Positions 9,288 through 18,081 of a DNA stretch of 32,609 bases are shown piece by piece. The notes below the pieces were generated by a model. The model was given only the letters and a program-made list of their open reading frames with translations, had not been told where the DNA came from and did not search any database. The stretch is from a candidate division TA06 bacterium (GTDB lineage Bacteria > Hydrothermota > 32-111 > QNBC01). The stretch lies in assembly GCA_003641665.1 (NCBI GenBank), contig QNBC01000005.1:1-32609 (forward strand), written 5' to 3'. Each line of letters opens with the position of its first letter. Position 1 is the first letter of the stretch. Made by a program: the position numbers and the translations under genes.

Positions 9288-11152
9288 TAATTGAGCGAAT
9301 CGACAGTCCTAACGATTTGAAATCGTTGAACATTGAAGAGCTGAAAATACTGGCAAAGGAGATCAGGGAATACATTATACAAACCGTATCAAATACGGGT
9401 GGTCACCTCGCTCCCAGTCTCGGTACCGTGGAATTAACTCTTGCACTACATTATGTATTTGATGCTCCCATGGATAAAATTATATTTGATGTCGGACATC
9501 AGGCATATACACACAAAATAATTACGGGAAGAAGAGAGGCATTTAAAAATCTCAGGAAATACAAAGGATTAAGCGGATTTACAAATAGAAAAGAAAGTGA
9601 ATACGATCCATTCGGAGCGGGGCATGTGGGAACAGCCATCTCATCAGCTCTCGGTTTTGCTGTTTCAAGGGATCTTAAAGGGGGCAATAATAAGGTGATT
9701 GCCGTAGTAGGTGACGGAGGATTGACAGCGGGAATGAGTTACGAAGGTTTAAATAATGCAGGTTTTTTAAACAGAGACTTTATTGTAGTCCTTAATGATA
9801 ATGAGATGTCTATTGACAAAAATATAGGGGGCATAGCAAAATATCTTGCAAGAATAACAGCTTCGAGTGAATACTATTCCGTTAAAAGTGGCATTTGGAA
9901 TTTTGTGGACAATGTAACGAACCATAATGAAAAAGTTATAAAATTTATGAAAAGGGTAAAGGAGAGCGTAAAGAGACTTTTTATAGAAACTCCTACAATC
10001 TTTTTTGAAGAATTTGGGTTTCACTATATGGGACCATATAACGGACACAAGCTGGAAGAATTAATCGAAGTTTTCAAATTTATAAAAAATCTTAAAGAGC
10101 CTGTTTTTGTTCATGTTATAACGGAAAAAGGGAAGGGATATAAAAAGGCGGAGGAGGATCCGACTCGTTTTCACGGGCTCGGGCCATTTAATATAGAAAG
10201 CGGAAAGGTCGACAAACCCGAGAACAGCCGCCCTAAATACACATCCGTTTTTGCCGATAAAATGGTGGATATTGGTGAAAAATACGAAGATGTCGTGGCT
10301 ATTACGGCAGCGATGCCTCAGGGGACGGGATTGGTGAAATTTAGAGAACATTTCGGCGAGAGATTTTACGATGTGGGTATAGCCGAACAACATGCCGTAA
10401 CGTTTGCCGGGGGGCTAGCAGCAGGGGGAATGCACCCGTTTGTCGCTATTTATTCAACTTTTTTACAGAGAGCTTATGATTCTATTATCCATGATGTGGC
10501 TTTGCAGAATTTACCGGTTGTATTTTGTATAGACAGAGCCGGTGTGGTTGGCGCTGACGGTCCCACTCATCACGGCACATTCGACATTGCATATTTGAGA
10601 GCTGTGCCGAATATGGTTTTAATGGCTCCGAAGGATGCGGAAGAGTTTAAAGAAATGCTGGAGTTTGCAGCGAAATACCGTGAGGGGCCGATTGCAATAA
10701 GATATCCCAGGGATACAATACCGAGATCCTTCGGGAAAAATGATGTAATCGAAAAGGGGAAAGCGGAATGGATTAAGAGGGATAAAAATGATACTGTAGT
10801 TCTTGCATTTGGTACGGGAAATGTAATTGCAAGGGAGCTGGATGAGAAAAAGAAAGTGAAATTCGATATGGTCAATTTGCGTTTTGCAAAACCGGTTGAT
10901 AAGGAGCTTATCGGTAACATAGCAAGGGAATATAAAAATATGATCGTTATCGAGGAAGGGAATATCATGGGGGGCGTTGGAGAAGGGATTTTGAGAGATC
11001 TGTTTGAAAGCGGATTCAGAGGGAAATTTGCGATAATGGGATTTGACGACATATTCATTACATTTGGGGACAGGAAAATATTGCTTAATATTTCCGGTTT
11101 TTCATCGGATAAATTATTAAATGTAGTTAATAAATTGAGAGGTAGTAAATGA
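9284..11152 (+). CDS. dxs: 1-deoxy-D-xylulose-5-phosphate synthase
   Basis: Thiamine-diphosphate enzyme that makes DXP from pyruvate and glyceraldehyde 3-phosphate, the first step of the MEP isoprenoid pathway. At 622 residues it has the typical length. Motifs: GGHLAPSLGTVELTLALHYV near the N terminus, FDVGHQAYTHKI, the ThDP/Mg motif GDGGLTAGMSYEGLNNAG (G143-D144-G145), LNDNEMSID, then in the second domain YDVGIAEQHAVTFAGGLA with the catalytic glutamate E368, DRAGVVGADGPTHHGTFD, and IRYPRDT. The third domain is the transketolase C-terminal fold. It overlaps both neighbours by 4 nt. With the upstream prenyl synthase it places isoprenoid supply in one operon. Confidence 0.97.
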   Translation: MIIERIDSPNDLKSLNIEELKILAKEIREYIIQTVSNTGGHLAPSLGTVELTLALHYVFDAPMDKIIFDVGHQAYTHKIITGRREAFKNLRKYKGLSGFTNRKESEYDPFGAGHVGTAISSALGFAVSRDLKGGNNKVIAVVGDGGLTAGMSYEGLNNAGFLNRDFIVVLNDNEMSIDKNIGGIAKYLARITASSEYYSVKSGIWNFVDNVTNHNEKVIKFMKRVKESVKRLFIETPTIFFEEFGFHYMGPYNGHKLEELIEVFKFIKNLKEPVFVHVITEKGKGYKKAEEDPTRFHGLGPFNIESGKVDKPENSRPKYTSVFADKMVDIGEKYEDVVAITAAMPQGTGLVKFREHFGERFYDVGIAEQHAVTFAGGLAAGGMHPFVAIYSTFLQRAYDSIIHDVALQNLPVVFCIDRAGVVGADGPTHHGTFDIAYLRAVPNMVLMAPKDAEEFKEMLEFAAKYREGPIAIRYPRDTIPRSFGKNDVIEKGKAEWIKRDKNDTVVLAFGTGNVIARELDEKKKVKFDMVNLRFAKPVDKELIGNIAREYKNMIVIEEGNIMGGVGEGILRDLFESGFRGKFAIMGFDDIFITFGDRKILLNISGFSSDKLLNVVNKLRGSK

Positions 11153-13908
11153 TACAGTTGATTAATAAGCTTTTCGGCTCGAAAAATGACAGAGAATTAA
11201 AACGATATTGGAAAATTGTTCCCCTTATCAATGAGGAATATGAAAAATTAAGAAATCTCGGTGACGACGAATTGAAACATAAAACCGTTGAGTTTAAGGA
11301 AAGATTGAAAAACGGTGAAACATTGGATGATTTAATGGTTGAAGCTTTCGCCGTTGTTAAAGATACATGTCGAAGATTGGTGGGGAGAAAATGGACTGTT
11401 ATGGGGCACGAGATGGAATGGAATATGATTCCGTTCGATGTGCAGTTGATAGGTGCGATAGTATTGCATGAGGGGAAAATTGCAGAGATGGCTACGGGAG
11501 AAGGTAAAACGCTCGTTGCGACAATGCCTCTTTATTTGAATGCTCTTAGCGGGAAAGGAGCGCACCTTGTTACTGTGAACGACTATCTGGCTCAGAGGGA
11601 CAGCGAATGGATGGGGGAAATATATAAATTCCTCGGGCTTACCGTTGGTGTGATTAAGGCGGGGATGAACCCCGAGGAAAGAAAAGAAATGTACATGAGA
11701 GACATAACATACGGAACTAACAACGAATTTGGATTTGATTACCTCAGAGATAATATGGTTATTGAGCCGGAGCAGAAGGTTCAAAGGGGATTTAACTATG
11801 CAATTGTTGATGAAGTTGATTCCGTTTTGATAGATGAGGCAAGGACTCCGCTTATCATATCCGGTCCTGTGGAAGCTTCTCTACAACAATACAAGGAATT
11901 AAAGCCGCTTGTTAGTCGTATAGTAAAATTGCAGAATAGATATGTGAATGAGTTGATAACGGGGGCTATGAAGGATTTAGAAGCCGGGAATGAGCGGGAA
12001 GCGGCAGGGAAACTTTTACTTGCCCAGAGGGGGGCACCGAAAAACAAGCGTTTGATAAGATTATACAGAGAGAAAGGGGTGAAAGTGCTTGTTGAAAATT
12101 TGGAGAATGAGCTTATCAGGGATAAGAGTTTACCGCAATTCGACGAACAGCTTTACTATGTGATAGATGAGAAGGGAAACACTGTTTCCATCACGGATAA
12201 GGGTCGAGAAGAGATGTCCAAAAACAATCCCTCATTTTTTACCGTTCCCGATCTCAGTGAAGAATTTCAGAAGATCGATAGTGACGAGAGATTATCATCG
12301 AGGGAAAAAGCCGTATCCAAGGATGCTATTCAAAGAGAGTATGCGGAGAAGAATGAAAAGATACACAATATACACCAGCTATTGAAAGCTTATTCGCTTT
12401 TTGAAAGGGATTCCGAGTATATAGTAAAAGACGGAAAGGTAATCATAGTAGATGAATTTACCGGAAGGGTCATGCCGGGAAGACGTTTTTCCGAAGGGAT
12501 TCACGAAGCTATCGAAGCGAAGGAAGGGGTTAAAATAGAGCAGGAAACACAGACCCTTGCGACAATTACATTACAAAATTTCTTCAGAATGTACGATAAA
12601 TTGGCGGGCATGACGGGAACGGCGGAAACAGAGGCGGCGGAATTCTGGGAAATTTACAAACTTGATGTTATTGTAGTGCCCACAAACAGACCTGTAATCA
12701 GAGAGGATTTTCCCGATATGATTTACAGGACGAAAATAGAAAAATACAGAGCAATAATAGAGGAGATCAAAAGGCAACACGAAAAAGGGAGACCGATACT
12801 TGTGGGAACCATTACCGTGGAGGTCTCCGAGCAGCTTTCGCGAATGCTGAAGAGGGCAGGAATTTCGCATTCCGTTTTGAATGCTAAATATCATCAGAAG
12901 GAAGCGGAAATTATCTCACATGCGGGGGAAAAGGGAAATGTAACAATTTCCACCAACATGGCAGGCAGAGGTACGGATATTAAACTGGGAGAAGGCGTAA
13001 AGGAACTCGGGGGATTGCATGTCATAGGGACGGAAAGACATGAATCACGAAGGATTGATAGGCAGCTCAGAGGTAGAAGCGGAAGACAAGGGGACCCCGG
13101 TTCTTCGGTATTTTTTATCTCTCTTGAAGATAACCTTATGAGGCTTTTTGCTTCTGACAGAATTGCAAGTGCAATGGATAGAATTGGCGTAAAGGAGAAT
13201 GAAGCGATTACACATCCTTTGATTACAAGAGCCATTGAGAATGCACAGAAAAGAGTCGAGCAGTACAACTTCGATATCAGAAAGCGTTTAATCGATTACG
13301 ATGATGTTATGAACAAACAGAGGGAAGCGATTTACGCTATGCGTGATGAAGTGTTGTATAATAAAAATCCGGATGAATTTATACTCGGCAAAATTGAAAA
13401 TGTTATTAATGACATAATCGAAAAATATACGGCAAACGGGAAGTATCCGGAAGATTGGGACTGGGATAATCTTATTATTAACTATATAAATGATTTTCTC
13501 GATGATCCACAGATAGCGGAAAAGGAGAAAGCCGAATTTACAAAAGAACGTTTATTCGATTATCTTTTTGATCGAGCTAAGAAGAATCTTGAATTGAAGA
13601 GGGAAGAATTCGGTGAGCTGTATGAGAAGGTTATGAAATTCGTTGTTTTGCAAACAATCGATTCGAGATGGAGAGACCATCTTTATGAGTTGGATGCATT
13701 GAAAGAGGGGATTGGACTCAGAGGATATGCACAGAGAGATCCTCTAGTCGAGTATAAAAAAGAATCTTATATGATGTTTGAGAACATGATAATAAATATG
13801 GATGAAGAGATTGTTGCAAAGATGTTCAGAGTGCAAATACGAAAAGAGCCACAGAACAAAACCGAACACAAAAAAACAAAAGGCAGAAAGAAAATTAAAA
13901 GGGCTTGA
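11149..13908 (+). CDS. secA: Preprotein translocase ATPase SecA
   Basis: Motor that pushes preproteins through SecYEG. The 919 residues include Walker A ATGEGKT (K120), LVTVNDYLAQRDSEWMG, Walker B IVDEVDSVLIDEARTPLIISG, the second nucleotide-binding domain with MTGTAETEAAEF, TNMAGRGTDIKLG and QLRGRSGRQGDPGSS, and the helical scaffold/wing DSRWRDHLYELDALKEGIGLRGYAQRDPL. Two departures from E. coli SecA are visible. An insertion of about 65-70 residues in the preprotein-binding region (about 258-330, including QRGAPKNKRLIRLY) is typical of Bacteroidetes and relatives. The C-terminal zinc-binding cysteine motif is absent, and the protein ends in a lysine-rich tail. It overlaps dxs by 4 nt and ends the long operon. 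The next promoter overlaps its stop codon. Confidence 0.98.
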   Translation: MIQLINKLFGSKNDRELKRYWKIVPLINEEYEKLRNLGDDELKHKTVEFKERLKNGETLDDLMVEAFAVVKDTCRRLVGRKWTVMGHEMEWNMIPFDVQLIGAIVLHEGKIAEMATGEGKTLVATMPLYLNALSGKGAHLVTVNDYLAQRDSEWMGEIYKFLGLTVGVIKAGMNPEERKEMYMRDITYGTNNEFGFDYLRDNMVIEPEQKVQRGFNYAIVDEVDSVLIDEARTPLIISGPVEASLQQYKELKPLVSRIVKLQNRYVNELITGAMKDLEAGNEREAAGKLLLAQRGAPKNKRLIRLYREKGVKVLVENLENELIRDKSLPQFDEQLYYVIDEKGNTVSITDKGREEMSKNNPSFFTVPDLSEEFQKIDSDERLSSREKAVSKDAIQREYAEKNEKIHNIHQLLKAYSLFERDSEYIVKDGKVIIVDEFTGRVMPGRRFSEGIHEAIEAKEGVKIEQETQTLATITLQNFFRMYDKLAGMTGTAETEAAEFWEIYKLDVIVVPTNRPVIREDFPDMIYRTKIEKYRAIIEEIKRQHEKGRPILVGTITVEVSEQLSRMLKRAGISHSVLNAKYHQKEAEIISHAGEKGNVTISTNMAGRGTDIKLGEGVKELGGLHVIGTERHESRRIDRQLRGRSGRQGDPGSSVFFISLEDNLMRLFASDRIASAMDRIGVKENEAITHPLITRAIENAQKRVEQYNFDIRKRLIDYDDVMNKQREAIYAMRDEVLYNKNPDEFILGKIENVINDIIEKYTANGKYPEDWDWDNLIINYINDFLDDPQIAEKEKAEFTKERLFDYLFDRAKKNLELKREEFGELYEKVMKFVVLQTIDSRWRDHLYELDALKEGIGLRGYAQRDPLVEYKKESYMMFENMIINMDEEIVAKMFRVQIRKEPQNKTEHKKTKGRKKIKRA

Positions 13909-13933
13909 CAAAAAGATTGTAAAATAATATTAT
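13905..13933 (+). promoter_or_regulatory. Sigma70-type promoter for the two-component genes
   Basis: TTGACA (13905-13910), 17 nt spacer, TATTAT (13928-13933). This is a near-consensus sigma70 promoter. The -35 box overlaps the secA stop codon. The predicted start is near 13940, leaving an 11-nt leader that begins with agaagg. Confidence 0.75.
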
Positions 13934-13950
13934 TGTTAAAGAAGGTTTTT

Positions 13951-14316
13951 ATGGCGAATATATTGATAATCGATGATGATAGGTTTTTGCTGGATATACT
14001 CTCTTTCACCCTTAAGAAAGCGGGGTATGATATCCTTACTGCAATGGATGGTAATGAGGCATTACAGATTATTGAAAATGATACCCCGGATCTTGTGATT
14101 AGTGATATTATGATGCCCAATATGGACGGATATACGATGCTTGAGAAGATAAGAAACAATCCAAAGACGATATCAACGAAGGTTATATTTTTAAGTGCCA
14201 AGGGAAACCCAAAAGATATTGAAAAGGGATATAATCTCGGTGTCAATGCCTATATTACAAAACCTTTTAACCTCCAGGAACTTCTAGAGAAGATAGAAAA
14301 TCAACTCAAAAGCTAA
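13951..14316 (+). CDS. Single-domain response regulator (receiver only)
   Basis: A 121-residue CheY-like receiver. The acidic pocket DDD (D8-D10), phosphoacceptor D52 (LVISDIMMPNMDGY), switch serine S82 and conserved K104 (ITKPF) are all present, so it should be phosphorylatable. There is no output domain. The start is the ATG at 13951 with gaagg 5 nt upstream. A TTG six codons earlier lies inside the -10 box and is not credible. The histidine kinase follows in the same reading frame after a single TAA, so the kinase is the probable partner. It may act by protein contact, or as part of a phosphorelay. The controlled process is unknown. Confidence 0.93.
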   Translation: MANILIIDDDRFLLDILSFTLKKAGYDILTAMDGNEALQIIENDTPDLVISDIMMPNMDGYTMLEKIRNNPKTISTKVIFLSAKGNPKDIEKGYNLGVNAYITKPFNLQELLEKIENQLKS

Positions 14317-14328
14317 GAGGGAAATATT
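14317..14328 (+). promoter_or_regulatory. Ribosome site and putative ATT start codon of the kinase
   Basis: Immediately after the regulator's TAA (14314-14316) comes gaggg (14317-14321), then aaat, then ATT at 14326-14328 in the kinase frame. No ATG, GTG or TTG occurs in that frame between the TAA and the GTG at 14497, although the translated stretch clearly belongs to the protein. An ATG-to-ATT assembly error is an alternative. Confidence 0.5.
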
Positions 14329-16083
14329 AACGAGGATCTTTTTGAAAAACTAAAAAAGTTAATTGACTTAACGAAAAACGATAAAAATCAAAATCGGGAT
14401 ATTTCCGATTCGCTCAAGAAAATTCTTAACATTTCCAGGGAGCTCACTAAATCCGAGTATATTCTTATTTTTTTACTCGAAAGTAACGGGTTTGTTGTGA
14501 AATACGGCATCGGAAGAAAGGTTGACGAATTAATCGGTCATGTCCTTAACTCGGGAAAAGGGATACCCGGTTGGGTGATGCTGCACAATCAAATGGTAAA
14601 TCAGATTAATGTATCAAGAGACATACGATTTGATTTTGATAATAAAATCTCTCTCACTATTTTACCCGATTCTGTCCTTGCCGTTCCCATAAAACGCGGG
14701 AACATAGCGGGTGGTGCTGTTGTTTTCTACAATAAGTCGCTGCATAGAAAGTATATGAAATCTGATGAGGAAGTAGCAAATTTAATTGCCGATATTTTTA
14801 GTTCCGAGGAATCGGAGATTACTATTGAGGACAGCATTATAAACGAAGCGGCTTCAATAAATGATATGGAAGTTAAAACAGAAGCAAAAGAAGCGGAGAA
14901 GACACCTGTTGAAACTACAGCCGAGGAAGAGAAAATCGAGAATAAAATGGAAATTGCTGCCAAAAAGGAAAGATCGACTGTTTCTGGGACCGCCAATGAT
15001 ATTTATAAAATTGCATTGGAGACTGTTACTTTACCCATTGTTCTCATTGATAAAGATTTGAAGATTCTGTTTATTAACAGAGCTTTTTCCGATGCGTTTG
15101 ATATATCAAAAGACAATGTAATTTTAAAGGACATAACTACGGTTATGGATTTTCGAACGGAAAATAATGATAATTTATGGGAAAAAATTAAGATTGATTT
15201 TTTTAATCCATCACAGGATATAGCGGCGAGTAAAGCCACAATTGTTATAAAATCCGAAGAATCCAATGAGAAAAAGTATAATGTTGTATCTCATTATGTC
15301 AAATTAAACGAATATATTTTTGGAAAAGTCATAGAATTTGCTCCTCTCCCTACGGAGGAAGAGCTTCAGGCAAAAGAGGAAGAATTTATACAGAATGTTT
15401 CCCATGAGTTAAGAACACCTCTTAGTGCAATTTTAGGCAGTATACAAATTCTTATGTCGTCCATAGGCGATCAATCTGCGTTGGGAGAAACCGAAAAGCG
15501 TTTTCTATCCATTATAAACGAGGAAGGAGAGAAATTTTCAAAGGTTCTTGAAAATATCATCAGTATGAATATGAGCGCAAGTGGAGAGGTCGGGACGATA
15601 AAGAAAGAAGAGGTGGATTTAGTTGAAATAATAAATGATGCCGTGAAACAGTATGAAGAAAAAGCGAAGAGTAAAAATATTAACATTGTTGTTGATCTCA
15701 GCGATAAATTGGGCTCGATTAAAGGTGATAAAATGGCGCTTTTCTATGTTTTCAGTCAATTGATAGATAATGCTATAAAATTCAATAAGGAAAACGGGGA
15801 AGTGAAGATATCGAGCCCCGGTTTGATCATCTTCGATAATATATGGCAAGCGCAGGTTACCGTTAGGGATACCGGTATCGGAATAAGTAAAGAGGATATA
15901 CCTCACGTTTTCGATAAATTTTTCAGAGTAGAAAATAAAGTGCATACGGAAGCAGGAACGGGGCTTGGTCTATCCACTGCAAAAGATATTATAACAAATC
16001 ATGGCGGAATGATTACATGCAAGAGCGAACCGGGGAAATGGACCGAGTTTATTGTGATGATTCCTGCGGAATCCATGCTATAA
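14326..16083 (+). CDS. GAF-PAS sensor histidine kinase with non-standard start
   Basis: A cytoplasmic-looking sensor kinase of about 585 residues if started at ATT 14326. Order: a GAF domain (about 20-150, including ISRELTKSEYILIFLLESNG and SVLAVPIKRGNIAGGAVVFY), an acidic linker rich in E/K/A (about 160-220), a PAS domain (about 226-330, VTLPIVLIDKDLKILFINRAF), HisKA with phosphoacceptor H360 (NVSHELRTPL), and HATPase with N box N482 (DNAIKF), G1 D515 (DTGIG) and G2 GTGLGLS (about 544-550). I see no transmembrane helix. Starting at the GTG at 14497 would cut away the first helix and strand of the GAF domain, so I extend the gene upstream. It probably phosphorylates the receiver encoded just before it. 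Its end overlaps the end of the convergent priA by 6 nt. Confidence 0.85.
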   Translation: MNEDLFEKLKKLIDLTKNDKNQNRDISDSLKKILNISRELTKSEYILIFLLESNGFVVKYGIGRKVDELIGHVLNSGKGIPGWVMLHNQMVNQINVSRDIRFDFDNKISLTILPDSVLAVPIKRGNIAGGAVVFYNKSLHRKYMKSDEEVANLIADIFSSEESEITIEDSIINEAASINDMEVKTEAKEAEKTPVETTAEEEKIENKMEIAAKKERSTVSGTANDIYKIALETVTLPIVLIDKDLKILFINRAFSDAFDISKDNVILKDITTVMDFRTENNDNLWEKIKIDFFNPSQDIAASKATIVIKSEESNEKKYNVVSHYVKLNEYIFGKVIEFAPLPTEEELQAKEEEFIQNVSHELRTPLSAILGSIQILMSSIGDQSALGETEKRFLSIINEEGEKFSKVLENIISMNMSASGEVGTIKKEEVDLVEIINDAVKQYEEKAKSKNINIVVDLSDKLGSIKGDKMALFYVFSQLIDNAIKFNKENGEVKISSPGLIIFDNIWQAQVTVRDTGIGISKEDIPHVFDKFFRVENKVHTEAGTGLGLSTAKDIITNHGGMITCKSEPGKWTEFIVMIPAESML

Positions 16084-18045
16084 GTATTCTACCGAATCAA
16101 CATAAATTCTGGATTTTCCTTTTCTTTGAATCGATTTTAAGAATGTAAAATCGGAAAGTTTTTTTGTTTTGATGATTATTTCATTATTTGATTTCGATAT
16201 TGTTGTGGAATTACTTTCGTATCTTGACAATTGTTCGTAGAGTCTCTCGGGAAAAGGTCTGTTTTCAGATGTTTTGACGGTGATTGTGTGGAAGTAAGGT
16301 GGAAGAGAAAATTCTCTTCTCAAATTTAATGTATACGATATGTAATTTTCTATTTTGTTTGATGATAAATATGGGACGAAATCATAGTAAATAGGAGACT
16401 GTGTTATGATTTTTCCCCGAGGAACGAGAAATGATTTCAGATATTCAATGATACGTACGAAATGCCATTCGCTTTTGATTATATATTCGTTTAAAATATT
16501 CTCGATGGAAGGGATAATTATTGTGTGAAATTTATTGGGATAAAGGTCTCTGAATATAAAGGAGGTTGTAATAATCAGGTCATATCGACTTATTTCATTA
16601 ATATTTAGGGGAGTATTCGCTGAAATTGTCTTAATATCTCCTTCGGTAAATTCATTTCTGAGTTGCGAAGCGATTTTTTCCATACCTGTTCCGGAAAAAT
16701 TCAGATTGTTTGAACCACAGTTAATGCACCTTTTTATCGTAAAATACTTCTTGCATTTTTGACAGTAGTAAAGGTTATTCTTTCCAGTGAATGTGAGAGG
16801 AGTATTGCAAACGGGACAGCTTACGATTGTGTTACAATTGTTGCATTTCACAAAAGGATAGTAACCGAGTTGATTGTATATTATTAAAGTTCGTTCCTTT
16901 CTCTTTATACCGGATTTTATTTCCGATATTATCTGTTTTGTGAGAATATCGTAGGGATTCTTACTTTTGAGATAGTAGAATTCGGATTTTGTAGAATCGT
17001 TTTCAATCAATCTGGTTCTTCCCGCATTGATTGAAGGAAACAGGTTTATAGAGGGAGTTTTTCCTATTATATAGAGAGGAATGGCATATTCTTTGGCAAA
17101 AATTCCTGCTACGATTTCTGCATTGTAAAACGGCATGCTGTCGTAGTGAAAGTGATAAGGAGATTCCGGCATAAGGAATACAAGGGAAGCAATATTTTCA
17201 TAGGGAAGGAAAAGAGCATCTCCCGTTCCTACAATTATTTTCGGATTCCCGGCAATTATATTATGGAATGAAATATTTTTCTCTCTATTGTGTAACGCGG
17301 ATGAATAAAAACAGACATCATTTTTATAAACGGATCTTAAAAAATCAATAAGGTACTGATGAGAGAGAAGTTGAGGAAGAATAATTAAAATTCTTTTGTT
17401 CTCACTTAAATTAATGCGGATAATTTTGTTAATATAATCATACATGACAGGTGATTTGCGTATAAAAACGGTTCCTTTTCTGTCAATCGGTGTATTACTC
17501 TTGGGAAGTGAAGAAAAATCGGTGAATTCTGTTTTTATAGCATCATTACGACAGTTGAGGAGTGTTTTTACTTCCTTTATTAGACCGTGTTCAATCATTT
17601 TATTAACGGTGGAACGAGTCGTGTGCGAAAGTAATTCCCTTTTATCGATTCTGTCATTAATCAAAGCTAAAATCTCTTTTTCTCTTTTTGATGCCTTTTC
17701 ATTCGATATTCTTTGATATTCGATTCGATAATTCGGGTTGGATGGAGGTATTAATTTTGTGCAGAATTTCCCGATATTTTGCAGAAAATAGTTTGAAGTC
17801 TTTTTTATAACGTTTAATGAGTTATTATTTATGACTTTAATCTTGTATTTTATGTCAATGATCTCTTTTAGATTTTTTACTTTTGTTTTTGAGCCGATTG
17901 TGACGACAATACCGTGAATTTTTCTGTTTCCAAGAGGAACAGTAACGATATTACCTATCTCTATTTTCCCGATAAAATTGTCCGGAATTGCGTATGTAAA
18001 CAGTTGATCCACATTGCCATTAACGAGAACATCACATGTTTTCAT
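16078..18045 (-). CDS. priA: PriA-like primosomal protein with degenerate helicase motifs (pseudohelicase)
   Basis: PriA restarts replication forks by binding branched DNA and loading the replicative helicase. The N-terminal 3'-DNA-binding domain is recognisable (CDVLVNGNVDQLFTYAIP, then GNIVTVPLGNRKIHGIV), as are the eight-cysteine zinc region (C401 to C443), a GTGMEKIASQL segment, and REFSLPPY in the C-terminal part. The helicase motifs are lost. The Walker A position reads TVFIRKSP (about 192-199) with no G-x-G-K-T. The DEEH position reads MPES (292-295). The usual GTQMIAKGHDF, DAD and QVAGRAGR motifs are absent. It should bind DNA but not hydrolyse ATP. I start at 18045 because MKTCDVLV matches PriA N termini and the -10 box lies just upstream. 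655 residues. Confidence 0.88.
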   Translation of the reverse strand: MKTCDVLVNGNVDQLFTYAIPDNFIGKIEIGNIVTVPLGNRKIHGIVVTIGSKTKVKNLKEIIDIKYKIKVINNNSLNVIKKTSNYFLQNIGKFCTKLIPPSNPNYRIEYQRISNEKASKREKEILALINDRIDKRELLSHTTRSTVNKMIEHGLIKEVKTLLNCRNDAIKTEFTDFSSLPKSNTPIDRKGTVFIRKSPVMYDYINKIIRINLSENKRILIILPQLLSHQYLIDFLRSVYKNDVCFYSSALHNREKNISFHNIIAGNPKIIVGTGDALFLPYENIASLVFLMPESPYHFHYDSMPFYNAEIVAGIFAKEYAIPLYIIGKTPSINLFPSINAGRTRLIENDSTKSEFYYLKSKNPYDILTKQIISEIKSGIKRKERTLIIYNQLGYYPFVKCNNCNTIVSCPVCNTPLTFTGKNNLYYCQKCKKYFTIKRCINCGSNNLNFSGTGMEKIASQLRNEFTEGDIKTISANTPLNINEISRYDLIITTSFIFRDLYPNKFHTIIIPSIENILNEYIIKSEWHFVRIIEYLKSFLVPRGKIITQSPIYYDFVPYLSSNKIENYISYTLNLRREFSLPPYFHTITVKTSENRPFPERLYEQLSRYESNSTTISKSNNEIIIKTKKLSDFTFLKSIQRKGKSRIYVDSVEYL

Positions 18046-18052
18046 GAAAATG

Positions 18053-18081
18053 ATTATATTCTTTAAAGCGACCAGCGTCAA
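18053..18081 (-). promoter_or_regulatory. Promoter of priA, apparently leaderless
   Basis: On the minus strand: TTGACG (18081-18076), 17 nt, TATAAT (18058-18053), then 7 nt to the ATG at 18045. The expected transcription start falls at, or one base before, the start codon, and no Shine-Dalgarno sequence is present. Confidence 0.75.

Noticed and set aside
13933-13950. TTG start giving six extra residues on the response regulator
   Set aside because: The TTG lies in the -10 box of the promoter, and the ATG at 13951 has a proper ribosome site and the usual receiver N terminus.
14497-14499. GTG as the kinase start
   Set aside because: It would remove the first elements of the GAF domain, which are clearly encoded upstream in the same frame. 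I see no ribosome site before it.
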